Notes under the pieces: generated by a model | Told to the model about the DNA's origin: nothing | What the model saw: the letters and a program-made list of their open reading frames with translations, nothing else | Databases searched by the model: none | Made by a program: the position numbers and the translations under genes | Source of the DNA: an uncultured Lachnospiraceae bacterium | Lineage (GTDB): Bacteria > Bacillota > Clostridia > Lachnospirales > Lachnospiraceae | NCBI GenBank assembly: GCA_947626745.1 | Contig: CANQTF010000009.1 | Location: 1-64,000 of the forward strand | DNA: 64,000 bases | Reading direction: 5' to 3' | Shown: piece by piece, positions 48,901-57,239 of the stretch | Position numbering within the stretch: the stretch's first letter is position 1 | Layout: each line of letters starts with the position of its first letter

Positions 48901-49223
48901 AACTTAGAGGGATCAAAGGCGCATATCGGCTCATAGGCTTCGCCCACATACGGCAGATGCGCATTGTACAGCTTGATGCCCAAAGCGCCCAAAGCCCGTT
49001 GCGTCGATGTGTTCTCTTCGTCCTGATCCTCCTGAATAATAGAAAAGTAATCTTTTCTTGCTTCTTCGATCTCCTTCCTGAGTTTTTCCCCTTTCTCAGC
49101 CCGAGCGGCAAGATAACTTTTTTCCTTCTCCTGTATAGCGTTGTCAGCTTTTTGGGCAAACTGTACCGCCGCATCTTTAGCGCCCTGCCCCATCTCTTTG
49201 ACGCCCTGTACCATTTTCTTCAT
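45927..49223 (-). CDS. HerA/FtsK-like (DUF87-type) ATPase with N-terminal coiled coil and Gly-rich 4-residue repeat
   Basis: Walker A VTGSTGTGKSNT, Walker B VTVLEEAHNLLRR; SIGINAGVSVGMNVGVNFGVNAGINFGLNFG. Confidence 0.88.
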   Translation of the reverse strand: MKKMVQGVKEMGQGAKDAAVQFAQKADNAIQEKEKSYLAARAEKGEKLRKEIEEARKDYFSIIQEDQDEENTSTQRALGALGIKLYNAHLPYVGEAYEPICAFDPSKFDAASRIVSFDITRWVTDTEEKNIEKLINVYQTLSGENCNIALIYDRKQDGCKVTMAVVNTGDKSNRAIVTGYSDRLQRAIRGNFPGAEITEKKKWGVPDCMKGTVRYNDNCQVRKAYSVAAVTNLATDKSEDFISQSMEKLLDGIVPEKDEEYRLILLASPVSDAEVETQKDLLFAMYNALSPYAEWQESVSVNKSTTLGSGSSLAKSIGINAGVSVGMNVGVNFGVNAGINFGLNFGKTVNRNETVGEIQGKNKTITNYAVKHSLELLESQMKRLEQCSALGMWRFAAYAVSEAPAVAKDVARMYLALTQGEESYLSRAVLNFWHGTNQQKEAAVILENLKRILHPAFVLDKEKCEQYEDYSMLPPEVDLFTLISGKELVRALNFPRKSVAGFPVINSAAFGRETHRFSVIETDGADAPDGDPADFLEIGKVVHMYQVENKKVSLDVNSLASHVFVTGSTGTGKSNTVYRIVTELHDKQKNFMVIEPAKGEYKDALKGVCDKVYGTNPNMPDMELLSINPFTFPTGEGVDRPIHVLEHIDRLTEILNACWPMYAAMPAVLKDAIEKTYIEKGWDLVSSRCRCDLSDAFPTFKDLLIALPEVVNSSAYSQDTKSDYAGALVTRVKSLTNGINGRVLCAGVELSDEEMFRQNIVVDISRVGSVETKALLMGVLIMKLQEYHMSSSAVSNEDLQHVTVLEEAHNLLRRTSFGQAQDSANLQGKSVEMLTNSIAEMRTYGEGFIIADQAPGLLDEAVIRNTNTKIILRLPDAADRELVGRAAALREDQIEELAKLPRGVAAVYQNDWVEAVLCRFEKYEPKPPASEPPASASASPSANGAATQTDAAAEKTDPEKIAYNEYFEILFQMRDNRGMEKEAADRIANWIAGLPYPPDTQNILRKVLRKEPLTEKEMQKVAYNLFAGKAAAIALRDGVEDASKEIEKMEEKLKRMWQLDNNELVMRIRQLILQYVADKPNVDSFVERYEKFIGRGPM

Positions 49224-49248
49224 ATCATTCTTCCCTTCCGAGATCAAT

Positions 49249-49599
49249 TCATCTTTCGTTCACCAGAAACACTAAGACAGCCACGAGCGCTATCGCAATC
49301 ACGATCCCTGCCGCAATCACCAGCCATTTTGGCACGCCCTTATGCACCTCATCGCTGACCTCCGCCATATACAGATAGAATTCCCTGGATCCTGCGCCTC
49401 TTACACTGAGCGCTCTCAGTTCCTCGAGATACTCCATGCTCCACGGCTTGGGTTTTCTCGTCACAACATAGCTGTTAAAGCAATCTTCTCCATACTGCTT
49501 TGCGATCCTGTCCAATTCCCTTTCCACTTCAGGTCTGTGGATCTCCCCGTTTACGATCCTCGAGACCAACCTGATCTGCTCCTCCACTGCTCCCATCAT
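49249..49599 (-). CDS. Small tail-anchored membrane protein, 116 aa
   Basis: C-terminal TM WLVIAAGIVIAIALVAVLVFLV ending in NER; 4-nt overlap with dynamin gene. Confidence 0.75.
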   Translation of the reverse strand: MMGAVEEQIRLVSRIVNGEIHRPEVERELDRIAKQYGEDCFNSYVVTRKPKPWSMEYLEELRALSVRGAGSREFYLYMAEVSDEVHKGVPKWLVIAAGIVIAIALVAVLVFLVNER

Positions 49600-51971
49600 C
49601 TCTGTCCCTCCGTGCTTCTTTTTTGAAACGCTATCTGCTGTTCGATCTTTCTTTTCTCTTCTTCAATCTGACTGATCTGCGCATTTTTTGTATCGATCTC
49701 TTTCTCATACTTCGCGAGCTGATCGGCTATTTCTTTCAACTCAGGATTGAAGGAAATGATATTATTTTGCAGTTTTCCTATGACGGCAGCCGTCATCGCT
49801 TCAAAATTTTGCTCATTCATCGTTGTTGCATCATGATTATTTTTGAAAATGTTCTCCTCAAGAGTACTCCGATATTGCCTGATCCATGCGCCTTTGTCTT
49901 CCCGCACTTTTTGCTTCTTCTCCGCCCACTGTTTCCGCCCCAAGGCCCTAAAGATCTTACCGACCAAAGAATCTGTTTTTCCCAATGCGAGCCGGAACAC
50001 ATCATGACGATTCGGCACCTTCGCCGTTTCCATCAGATTATCCGCCAGGAGCTTTTTCTGATCCTTTGTCAGCGCATCGCTGTCATACACAATTTTCAGG
50101 AGCTTGTCCTTCAGGTCTTGCGTACACTCTGCCCAATATTTTTCTGTGGATTCGGTTGCTTCCTTGGCATAATTTGTGATATCCTCTTGATATGCTTTAG
50201 TCAGCTCGCTTAGAAACCATTCCTGATTATCGACATCTATTTTCCCTCCACATTTTTTTTGAGCCTCGTCTATGCTTCCCCTGATCCGCGATTCTTCCGT
50301 ATACTTCTTTACTATGAGGTCTATTGCCCCATTCGCAAACTCTGTGGTATACTTAGCGTATCTTTCCTTGCACGTCTCCTTCAGCTTGCTTATCAATTCC
50401 TTTTTCTTATCGTCCAGCCATGTTTGATGAGTTCGGCGGAGATTTTCACTTACTTCTTTGGCAATTTCTATTTTCTTTTCTGCTTGTTCCGCCGCTTTCG
50501 TCAGATACCCGATCGCATTCAGGCACTTGTTGTATAACGCATATTTCTTTGCGAAGCCGCCTATATCCTGCGCGACACACGGTATCCCGCTGTTCCACAG
50601 AAGCGAGGCATCGCCGTCTTTCGCACGGCCCTCCAGCTCCTCTTTTTCGTCCTCCGGAAGGATATTGTAGGTAGGCAGATCTAGGTAAAAGTCGTCGTCT
50701 TTATCTTTGAATTTATTCTCGTGATCTTTGTAAGTAGCATAATATTGCTGATCGAACCAGCTCGTGCGCTCTAAGGGGCGCTCCTTCTTGCCGCCCAGCC
50801 CTATAATGGAGGAGACAAAGTATACGCGGGCCGGTCTGTAGTTTAGCTGCCGCTGTTCCTCTCTTTTTGCAACAATCGTTTGCAAAGCAGACGGAATCTT
50901 GTCATCGCATCGATTGACAACGATCAGCATATTGGAGAGATCCAGTTTCCCATCCAACTCGTCAAGAATTTCATCGAGTTCCGTCTGCGCCGCCTTATCC
51001 AGGCTATCCGGTTTCGCCACAATGATCGGCAGTCCGTTTGTCTGTTCTTCCATGGCTTCCCGCAGGACTTCCAGATGCTCCTTGTGCCCCGCCGAATCCG
51101 ACCCCGGCGTATCATAGATAACAAAGTCATAATCCTTCGGCAGATCCGACGCGTCAAAAGGAACGTGAATCTCAATCATATCAGCCAGTTTCTCCCGATT
51201 CTCCTTATGATTGCCGAATTCATTCAGTGCAGCGAGCGTCCAGTACATCGCCCCGCTCTCCGTCTCAGGTTTTTTCTCCTCCAGCTTATTCTGTATCAGC
51301 TTTATGATCTCACTGACGGAACGCGGCGTGACCTTCGGCACAGACCCGTCGAAGGTCAGTGTATACTCTTGGTTCTGAACGCTAAAGCGGATCGAAGATT
51401 CCGCTGACGCCCTTATCTTATAGATTCTTGCCGTTTCAGGATTGTCAGCGCTCGGCAGTATCTCCCGCCCGATGAGGCTGTTGATAAAGGCGGACTTGCC
51501 GGAGCTGTACAACCCCATAACGCACAAAACGATCTCCTCTTTGACCGTTTCCTGATACTTGTTGATAACGCTTTCCATCTCAGGATCCGGATAGTCCTTG
51601 AAATATTCCTCCAACACGTTGAATGACCTCTCTATCTGCTTTATGACATCTTTGGCACATTTTATTTCCCGTTCTCCATGGGCAAGCTTGATATTATCCT
51701 CAGGGAAAAAAGTGGTCAGAACCGTTTTTAAGGCGCGATAGTCGTCCTCCGTGCCTTCAAAGGAAAGGCACATGCCTTCTTCTTCGTTGTAAAAGCATTC
51801 CTTAATACAATCGAATATCTTGTATGCTATGTGTGAGACAGGCCATTTTTTGGCTTCATCCACACCAAAAAAGGTGTCACCTATACCCACGTCCTCTTTA
51901 CTGCCGTTTCCAATCCAGAAATATTGATTTTCCTTGTGATACGGGTCGCTCTGCATTACCATTTCTTCCAT
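49596..51971 (-). CDS. Dynamin-like GTPase
   Basis: P-loop GLYSSGKSAFINSLIG, G3 DTPGSDSAG, G4 VNRCDD; C-terminal coiled coil. Confidence 0.87.
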   Translation of the reverse strand: MEEMVMQSDPYHKENQYFWIGNGSKEDVGIGDTFFGVDEAKKWPVSHIAYKIFDCIKECFYNEEEGMCLSFEGTEDDYRALKTVLTTFFPEDNIKLAHGEREIKCAKDVIKQIERSFNVLEEYFKDYPDPEMESVINKYQETVKEEIVLCVMGLYSSGKSAFINSLIGREILPSADNPETARIYKIRASAESSIRFSVQNQEYTLTFDGSVPKVTPRSVSEIIKLIQNKLEEKKPETESGAMYWTLAALNEFGNHKENREKLADMIEIHVPFDASDLPKDYDFVIYDTPGSDSAGHKEHLEVLREAMEEQTNGLPIIVAKPDSLDKAAQTELDEILDELDGKLDLSNMLIVVNRCDDKIPSALQTIVAKREEQRQLNYRPARVYFVSSIIGLGGKKERPLERTSWFDQQYYATYKDHENKFKDKDDDFYLDLPTYNILPEDEKEELEGRAKDGDASLLWNSGIPCVAQDIGGFAKKYALYNKCLNAIGYLTKAAEQAEKKIEIAKEVSENLRRTHQTWLDDKKKELISKLKETCKERYAKYTTEFANGAIDLIVKKYTEESRIRGSIDEAQKKCGGKIDVDNQEWFLSELTKAYQEDITNYAKEATESTEKYWAECTQDLKDKLLKIVYDSDALTKDQKKLLADNLMETAKVPNRHDVFRLALGKTDSLVGKIFRALGRKQWAEKKQKVREDKGAWIRQYRSTLEENIFKNNHDATTMNEQNFEAMTAAVIGKLQNNIISFNPELKEIADQLAKYEKEIDTKNAQISQIEEEKRKIEQQIAFQKRSTEGQR

Positions 51972-52015
51972 GTAGAATAATCGCTCCTCTCCGCAGTATA
52001 TGCCATTATTCTACA
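51971..52015. promoter_or_regulatory. 11-bp perfect inverted repeat flanking RBS and start codon of the dynamin gene
   Basis: TGTAGAATAAT 51971-51981 and ATTATTCTACA 52005-52015. Confidence 0.7.
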
Positions 52016-52175
52016 CCATTCTTTCCGATTTGTTGTATGCTGCCGGCATACATATGTACTTTTTTTCATGCGTTAAGTTTGGGCGGCAATAAAAATGTCT
52101 GCTATTTTTGCATAATCCAGCTTTGTATCTGCATATACTATGGCGTGATTATATGCAGAAAATCGGAGCGTCTTC

Positions 52176-52204
52176 TTTACTTTATGCATATAAACCGCTA
52201 TAAT
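52176..52204 (+). promoter_or_regulatory. Promoter of the fic gene
   Basis: TTTACT - 17 bp - TATAAT, with near-palindrome TTTATGCATATAAA in the spacer. Confidence 0.6.
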
Positions 52205-52229
52205 AATATGCAGAAACGGAGAACAAAGT

Positions 52230-53276
52230 ATGAAAAGATTTGACTACTCTTTTTTGGATAACGGGATGCTTCCGGCCGGTCTTGTGAATCTGACTGCGAA
52301 TATTGCGGCGCTCAAAACCATGGCGGGCGTCCGGAAAGAGGCATACGCACAGATCTTTACAGAGCTGGAGGCGGTCGCCAAGGTGCAATCCGTCAAAAGC
52401 TCCAACGCCATTGAGGGGATCGTCACCAGCGACGAGCGTATCGCCGCCATTGTCAATCAGAACAGCGCGCCCCTAAACCACAATGAGGCAGAGATCGCCG
52501 GATATAGGGATGCGCTGAATGCCATCCACTTGGGCTTTGACCATATCGACTTTACACAGCAAAATATTCTCCGTCTGCATGAGATAATGATGTCCATTGC
52601 CGGTTATGAATACGGCGGACAGTACAAGACGGACAACAACGTGATTTTGGAAGTGGACGCAGACGGCAATCGCCGCGTGCGCTTCCGTCCGACTTCCGCC
52701 GCAGAGACCCCGAAAGCAATGGAACAGTTGGAGCTGGCCTATCTTGCGGCACGGGACGACGCGAATATCAATCAGCTTCTGCTGATCCCCTGCGTGATTT
52801 TGGATTTCCTCTGCATCCACCCGTTCCGGGACGGCAACGGCAGAATGTCCCGTCTGCTTTCCCTGCTGCTCCTTTATAAAAACGGGTATGACGCCGGAAA
52901 ATATGTGTCCTTTGAGGAACAGATCAACAACTATAAAGCCTATTACTATGAGGCTCTGCGGCAGTCCTCCGCCGGGTGGGACACGAATGAAAACAGCTAT
53001 TTCCCCTTTATAGAAAATTTCCTCTCCACGCTCTATATGTGTTATAAGGAGTTGGATAAACGGTTTGCCGTGGTCAACGGAAAGAAAATCACGAAAAAAG
53101 CGCGTGTGGAAGCCACGGTGTTGAATAGCCTGACGCCTCTTTCCAAAGCGGAGATATGCAAGATCCTCCCGGATGTCAGTCCGACTACCGTGGAGGCCGT
53201 GCTGGGCGCAATGGTCAAAAGCGGTTCCGTTCAGCACATTGGCAGCGGAAGATCTACAAGATATATGAAAAAGTAA
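52230..53276 (+). CDS. Fic/DOC family protein (class II-type with N-terminal inhibitory motif)
   Basis: HPFRDGNGRMSR catalytic motif; SSNAIEG inhibitory-helix motif. Confidence 0.93.
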   Translation: MKRFDYSFLDNGMLPAGLVNLTANIAALKTMAGVRKEAYAQIFTELEAVAKVQSVKSSNAIEGIVTSDERIAAIVNQNSAPLNHNEAEIAGYRDALNAIHLGFDHIDFTQQNILRLHEIMMSIAGYEYGGQYKTDNNVILEVDADGNRRVRFRPTSAAETPKAMEQLELAYLAARDDANINQLLLIPCVILDFLCIHPFRDGNGRMSRLLSLLLLYKNGYDAGKYVSFEEQINNYKAYYYEALRQSSAGWDTNENSYFPFIENFLSTLYMCYKELDKRFAVVNGKKITKKARVEATVLNSLTPLSKAEICKILPDVSPTTVEAVLGAMVKSGSVQHIGSGRSTRYMKK

Positions 53277-53315
53277 TGTGGGGGTAATCCGCATAACAAA
53301 AAAGCACAGTCGTTA

Positions 53316-53473
53316 TATCTGCGGAACTCAAGAGCTGAACCTCGATTCCGCTCCGCTTCATCTCGGTCATCTCTTGGATTCGCGCATGCCCCTGCATTCG
53401 CGTAGATTATCTGCGGAACCCAAGAGCTGAACCTCGATTCCGCTCCGCTTCATCTCGGTCATCTCTTGGATTC
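53316..53473. repeat. Direct repeat of a 66-bp stem-loop-forming unit
   Basis: 53316-53381 and 53408-53473 differ at a single position (aactcaag vs aacccaag). Confidence 0.9.
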
Positions 53474-53559
53474 CTATGGAATCTCGGATATATAAAAAAG
53501 CACAGCCGCAAGTGAACTTGCGCTGTACTTTTTTCCATATCCTCGTTCCGCAGATAATC
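53405..53559. mobile_element. Candidate MITE-like element bounded by 15-bp perfect inverted repeats
   Basis: GATTATCTGCGGAAC 53405-53419 and GTTCCGCAGATAATC 53545-53559. Confidence 0.45.
53494..53534. terminator. Bidirectional intrinsic terminator between fic and rpsI
   Basis: AAAAAAGCACAGCCGCAAG-TGAA-CTTGCGCTGTACTTTTTT. Confidence 0.85.
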
Positions 53560-53560
53560 C

Positions 53561-53968
53561 TTATCTCTTTGAAAACTGCGGCGCTCTTCTTGCGGCTTTG
53601 AGGCCGTATTTCTTACGCTCTTTCATACGGGGATCTCTGGTAAGATAGCCCGCTGCCTTCAGGGTCGGTCTGTAGTCCGCATCCGCCTGAAGAAGCGCTC
53701 TCGCGATGCCGTGTCTTACAGCGCCCGCCTGGCCTGTAAAACCGCCGCCCTTGACTGTGACGATCGCGTCAAACTTGTCTGCGGTATCCGTGGCCGCAAG
53801 AGGCTGACGAACGATGACCTTAAGCGTCTCCAATCCGAAATAATCGTCGATATCTCTCTTGTTGATCGTAATCTGACCTTTGCCCGGCACTAAATATACT
53901 CTGGCAACAGAGGTCTTTCTTCTGCCGGTTCCGTAATATTTTGCTGCTGTTTTAGCTGACTTAGCCAT
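53561..53968 (-). CDS. rpsI: 30S ribosomal protein S9
   Basis: [26 protein letters not shown]...[24 protein letters not shown]. Confidence 0.98.
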   Translation of the reverse strand: MAKSAKTAAKYYGTGRRKTSVARVYLVPGKGQITINKRDIDDYFGLETLKVIVRQPLAATDTADKFDAIVTVKGGGFTGQAGAVRHGIARALLQADADYRPTLKAAGYLTRDPRMKERKKYGLKAARRAPQFSKR

Positions 53969-53997
53969 TCTTATTTTCTCCTTTCAGTCCTTGCGAA

Positions 53998-54426
53998 TCA
54001 AAACGTCAATACTTCCGGCTTCTGTGCCGCCTGCTTGTGCTCGGGGCCTGCGTATACATGAAGTTTTGTATACATCTGTCTTCCCAAGGGTCCTTTCGGG
54101 AGCATACCTTTGACTGCGTGCTCAACCACTCTCTCAGGGTGTGTCTTAAGCATCTCCTTCAGAGTCGTCTCTTTCATACCGCCTACATACTCGGAGTGAT
54201 GATAGTAGATCTTCTGATCCAGCTTCCTGCCTGTCACCTTTACCTTCTCGGCATTCACCACGATCACATAATCGCCTGTGTCGATATGAGGCGTGAAAAT
54301 CGGCTTGTTCTTGCCTCTCAGCACTTTGGCGACCTCAGATGCCAAACGGCCGAGCGTCATATCTGTCGCATCGACTACGTACCATTTTCTCTCGATCGTA
54401 GCCGGACTTGCCATAAAAGTCTTCAT
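53998..54426 (-). CDS. rplM: 50S ribosomal protein L13
   Basis: [30 protein letters not shown]. Confidence 0.98.
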   Translation of the reverse strand: MKTFMASPATIERKWYVVDATDMTLGRLASEVAKVLRGKNKPIFTPHIDTGDYVIVVNAEKVKVTGRKLDQKIYYHHSEYVGGMKETTLKEMLKTHPERVVEHAVKGMLPKGPLGRQMYTKLHVYAGPEHKQAAQKPEVLTF

Positions 54427-54601
54427 GATATTACCTCCTAGTAACGATTCGTCTTTCGACTGTCTGTGCCGCCGCGACGATCTCTCGGGGCGGATGTCCG
54501 GGCCGCCTCTCTGAATCCGTCAGACAACGGACGATATTTCTGTCATATTGAAAAAATGCCCTGCCGGGGCTTTGGCCGGACACTTTCAAACACTGTCACA
54601 G
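54427..54601 (-). ncRNA. Structured 5' leader of rplM-rpsI (candidate L13 leader)
   Basis: About 175-nt leader after a consensus promoter; several hairpins including GCCC-CGGCA-GGGC followed by ATTTTTT. Confidence 0.5.
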
Positions 54602-54607
54602 TTATCT

Positions 54608-54636
54608 ATTATATTATACGCTTCCGAGTGTGTCAA
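54608..54636 (-). promoter_or_regulatory. Consensus promoter of rplM-rpsI
   Basis: TTGACA - 17 bp - TATAAT on the minus strand. Confidence 0.8.
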
Positions 54637-54669
54637 CCCATTTTTTGCTTGATTTTTCTTCCCTTTTCC

Positions 54670-55473
54670 TCATGGGTTTTGGTCGTCCGGCGCAAACGCT
54701 ATCCCCGCCAGCGTCAGCCCGCAGGCCGGGGCGGTGGGGCCGGCCGCCTGTCTGTCCCGCGCCTCCAAAATATCCTGCATCTGCTCCGGCATGATGCGGC
54801 CTCTCCCCACTTCCATCAGTGTTCCCGCGATGATGCGCACCATATTATAGAGGAAACCGTTGCCTGACACACGTATCACAATATCTTGACCGCGCCGGTC
54901 AATATCGTCGCCCATACCGGCGGCCGGACCGTCGTCCCGCGGCGCAAGCACTTGTATCGAATCGATCCGCCGCACGGTCGTCTCCGCCTGTGTGTCTGCG
55001 CTGCAGAAGCTCTTGAAATCGTGCTCGCCCGTCAGATACGCCGCCGCCTGACGCATCGGCGCAAGCTCCAGCGGCACATAGGTATAGTGGGCGTACAGTC
55101 TTTTGGTCGGCATCGGGAAAGGGGCGCAGTAGATCCGGTACTCGTAGGTCTTGCGGCTCGCACAATGCCGCGGGTGGAAGCCGGCCGCCACTTCTTCCGA
55201 CTTCTGTATCCTGATGTCTTCCGGAAGGCTCCTGTTCAGGGCATAGGATATCTTGTCCGCCGGGATCGGGCTTTCCGTGTCAAAGACCGCCACATTCCCT
55301 ATGGCATGGACGCCGGCATCGGTACGGCTTGCGCCCGTCACCTCGATCTTTTCGCCGAGAAGTGCAGAAAGGCATCTGTTCAAGATGCCTTCTATCGTCT
55401 CTCCGTTCGGTTGTATCTGCCACCCGTGATAGTTTGTTCCGTCATAGGCCACCGTGAGCATAACTCTTTTCAT
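54670..55473 (-). CDS. truA: tRNA pseudouridine(38-40) synthase
   Basis: VAYDGTNYHGWQIQPNGETIEGILN, GASRTDAGVHAIGNVAVF. Confidence 0.96.
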   Translation of the reverse strand: MKRVMLTVAYDGTNYHGWQIQPNGETIEGILNRCLSALLGEKIEVTGASRTDAGVHAIGNVAVFDTESPIPADKISYALNRSLPEDIRIQKSEEVAAGFHPRHCASRKTYEYRIYCAPFPMPTKRLYAHYTYVPLELAPMRQAAAYLTGEHDFKSFCSADTQAETTVRRIDSIQVLAPRDDGPAAGMGDDIDRRGQDIVIRVSGNGFLYNMVRIIAGTLMEVGRGRIMPEQMQDILEARDRQAAGPTAPACGLTLAGIAFAPDDQNP

Positions 55474-55516
55474 GATCCACGCCTTCTCTTATGGCCCTGC
55501 CGCCGGGCCGCATCCC

Positions 55517-56317
55517 TTATAAGTATATCCGTATCGCGATGCACAGCGCGAAATACGCCGCAAGCACGCCGTAAGCGATACGGTCCCTCGCCGCATACTT
55601 AAGGGGCTTCATCTTCGTCCTGTGCTCCCCGCCCCGGTAACACCTTGCCTCCATCGCCATGGCGAGATCGTTCGCACGCCGGAACGCGGAGATGAACAGG
55701 GGCACAAGCAGGGGCACCATCGCTTTCGCCTTCTTGACAAGATTGCCGCTCTCGAAGTCCGCGCCTCTGGCGATCTGCGCCTTCATGATCTTATCCGTCT
55801 CTTCCAGCAGGATCGGGATAAAACGAAGGGCGATCGACATCATCATCGCCACCTCATGCACCGGCACCTTGAACAGCTTCAGGGGCTTCATCAGATCCTC
55901 CATGCCGTCGGTCAGACTGTTGGGGGTAGTCGTCAGCGTCATCACGGAAGAACCTACGATCAGGAACGACAGCCTTACCGCCATCATCACCGCCAGCTCC
56001 AGCCCTTCTCTCGTGATCCGCAGCTTCCACACGGATACGAGCGTCTCGCCCGGCGTCAGGAAGAGGTTGAACACCACCGTGATGAGCAGGATGAAAACGA
56101 TCGCTTTCATGCCTTTTACCATATATTTAAAGGGTACGTTCGACAGCCTGATCATCACCGCAAGAAATACCGCCGCCGCCACATAACCGACCCAGCTTTT
56201 CACCACAAAGAGCGACACGATAAAACAGATCGTCGCCGTCAGCTTCACCCGCGGGTCCAGTTTATGTATGACGGATTCCGTCTGATAATACTGGCCCAAT
56301 GTAATATCCCGTAACAT
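55517..56317 (-). CDS. ecfT: Energy-coupling factor transporter transmembrane protein
   Basis: HKLDPRVKLTATI; C-terminal ARGADFE...KAKAMVPLLVPLFISAFRRANDLAMAMEARCY. Confidence 0.94.
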   Translation of the reverse strand: MLRDITLGQYYQTESVIHKLDPRVKLTATICFIVSLFVVKSWVGYVAAAVFLAVMIRLSNVPFKYMVKGMKAIVFILLITVVFNLFLTPGETLVSVWKLRITREGLELAVMMAVRLSFLIVGSSVMTLTTTPNSLTDGMEDLMKPLKLFKVPVHEVAMMMSIALRFIPILLEETDKIMKAQIARGADFESGNLVKKAKAMVPLLVPLFISAFRRANDLAMAMEARCYRGGEHRTKMKPLKYAARDRIAYGVLAAYFALCIAIRIYL

Positions 56318-56390
56318 AACCGATTCCTTTCCTGTATCCGTCGTCCGCAGCGCCCTGCGGCCTTTCGCGCGCTCTGTCCGCGGGGCCGGC

Positions 56391-57239
56391 TCACCTTCCC
56401 AGCGCTTTCAGGATCTCCTGTTTTGCCTCCCCGATCGTGGTGGCGTCCGTCGCCACCGGCATACCGTTTTCGTGAAGCGCCCGCATGATATAGGTCACCT
56501 GCGGCGCGGCCAGCCCGATCTGCTCCAGCTCGCGGTAATGGGCGAACACTTCCTTCGGCGCGCCGTCATACATCACGCTGCCCTGATTCATCACGATAAT
56601 GCGCTCCACATACTTCGCCACATCTTCCATGCTGTGCGATACGAGAATGACAGTGATCCCCGTCTCCTCCTTCAGCTTTGCGATCTGGTCGAGGATCTCA
56701 TCTCTGCCCTTGGGGTCTAAGCCCGCGGTCGGTTCGTCCAGAACGAGCACGTCGGGCTTCATGGCGAGCACGCCCGCGATCGCCACCCGCCTCTTCTGCC
56801 CGCCCGACAGATCAAAAGGCGACTGATAGAAATATTCGTCCTCCAGCCCGACCTGTTTGAGCGCCGCATAAGCCCGCAGCTCCGTTTCTTTCTTGGACAG
56901 TCCCAGATTCTTCGGCCCGAAGCACACATCGGAAAAGACGTCTATCTCGAAAAGCTGGTGCTCCGGATACTGGAAGACCAGCCCGACCTTGCTGCGCAGC
57001 TTCTTCTTATCATAATCCGCCGCATGGATGTCCTCACCGTTATAGTATATGCTCCCTGCGGTCGGCTTGATCAAACCGTTCAGATGCTGCACCAGCGTTG
57101 ACTTGCCCGAGCCCGTATGGCCGATCAGACCGATGAACTGTCCGTCGGGAATCACCAGACTGATATCTTTGAGCGCGTGTACCGCGAGCGCCGTATCGCC
57201 CCCGTACACATAATCCACATGATCTAAGATGATCGACAT
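56391..57239 (-). CDS. ecfA2: Energy-coupling factor ATPase
   Basis: GHTGSGKSTLVQHLNGL, LSGGQKRRVAIAGVLA, DEPTAGLDPKGR. Confidence 0.93.
   Translation of the reverse strand: MSIILDHVDYVYGGDTALAVHALKDISLVIPDGQFIGLIGHTGSGKSTLVQHLNGLIKPTAGSIYYNGEDIHAADYDKKKLRSKVGLVFQYPEHQLFEIDVFSDVCFGPKNLGLSKKETELRAYAALKQVGLEDEYFYQSPFDLSGGQKRRVAIAGVLAMKPDVLVLDEPTAGLDPKGRDEILDQIAKLKEETGITVILVSHSMEDVAKYVERIIVMNQGSVMYDGAPKEVFAHYRELEQIGLAAPQVTYIMRALHENGMPVATDATTIGEAKQEILKALGR

Noticed and set aside
53316-53473. CRISPR array
   Set aside because: Only two copies of a 66-bp unit, a single 26-bp gap and no cas genes; better explained as a repeat or MITE-like element.
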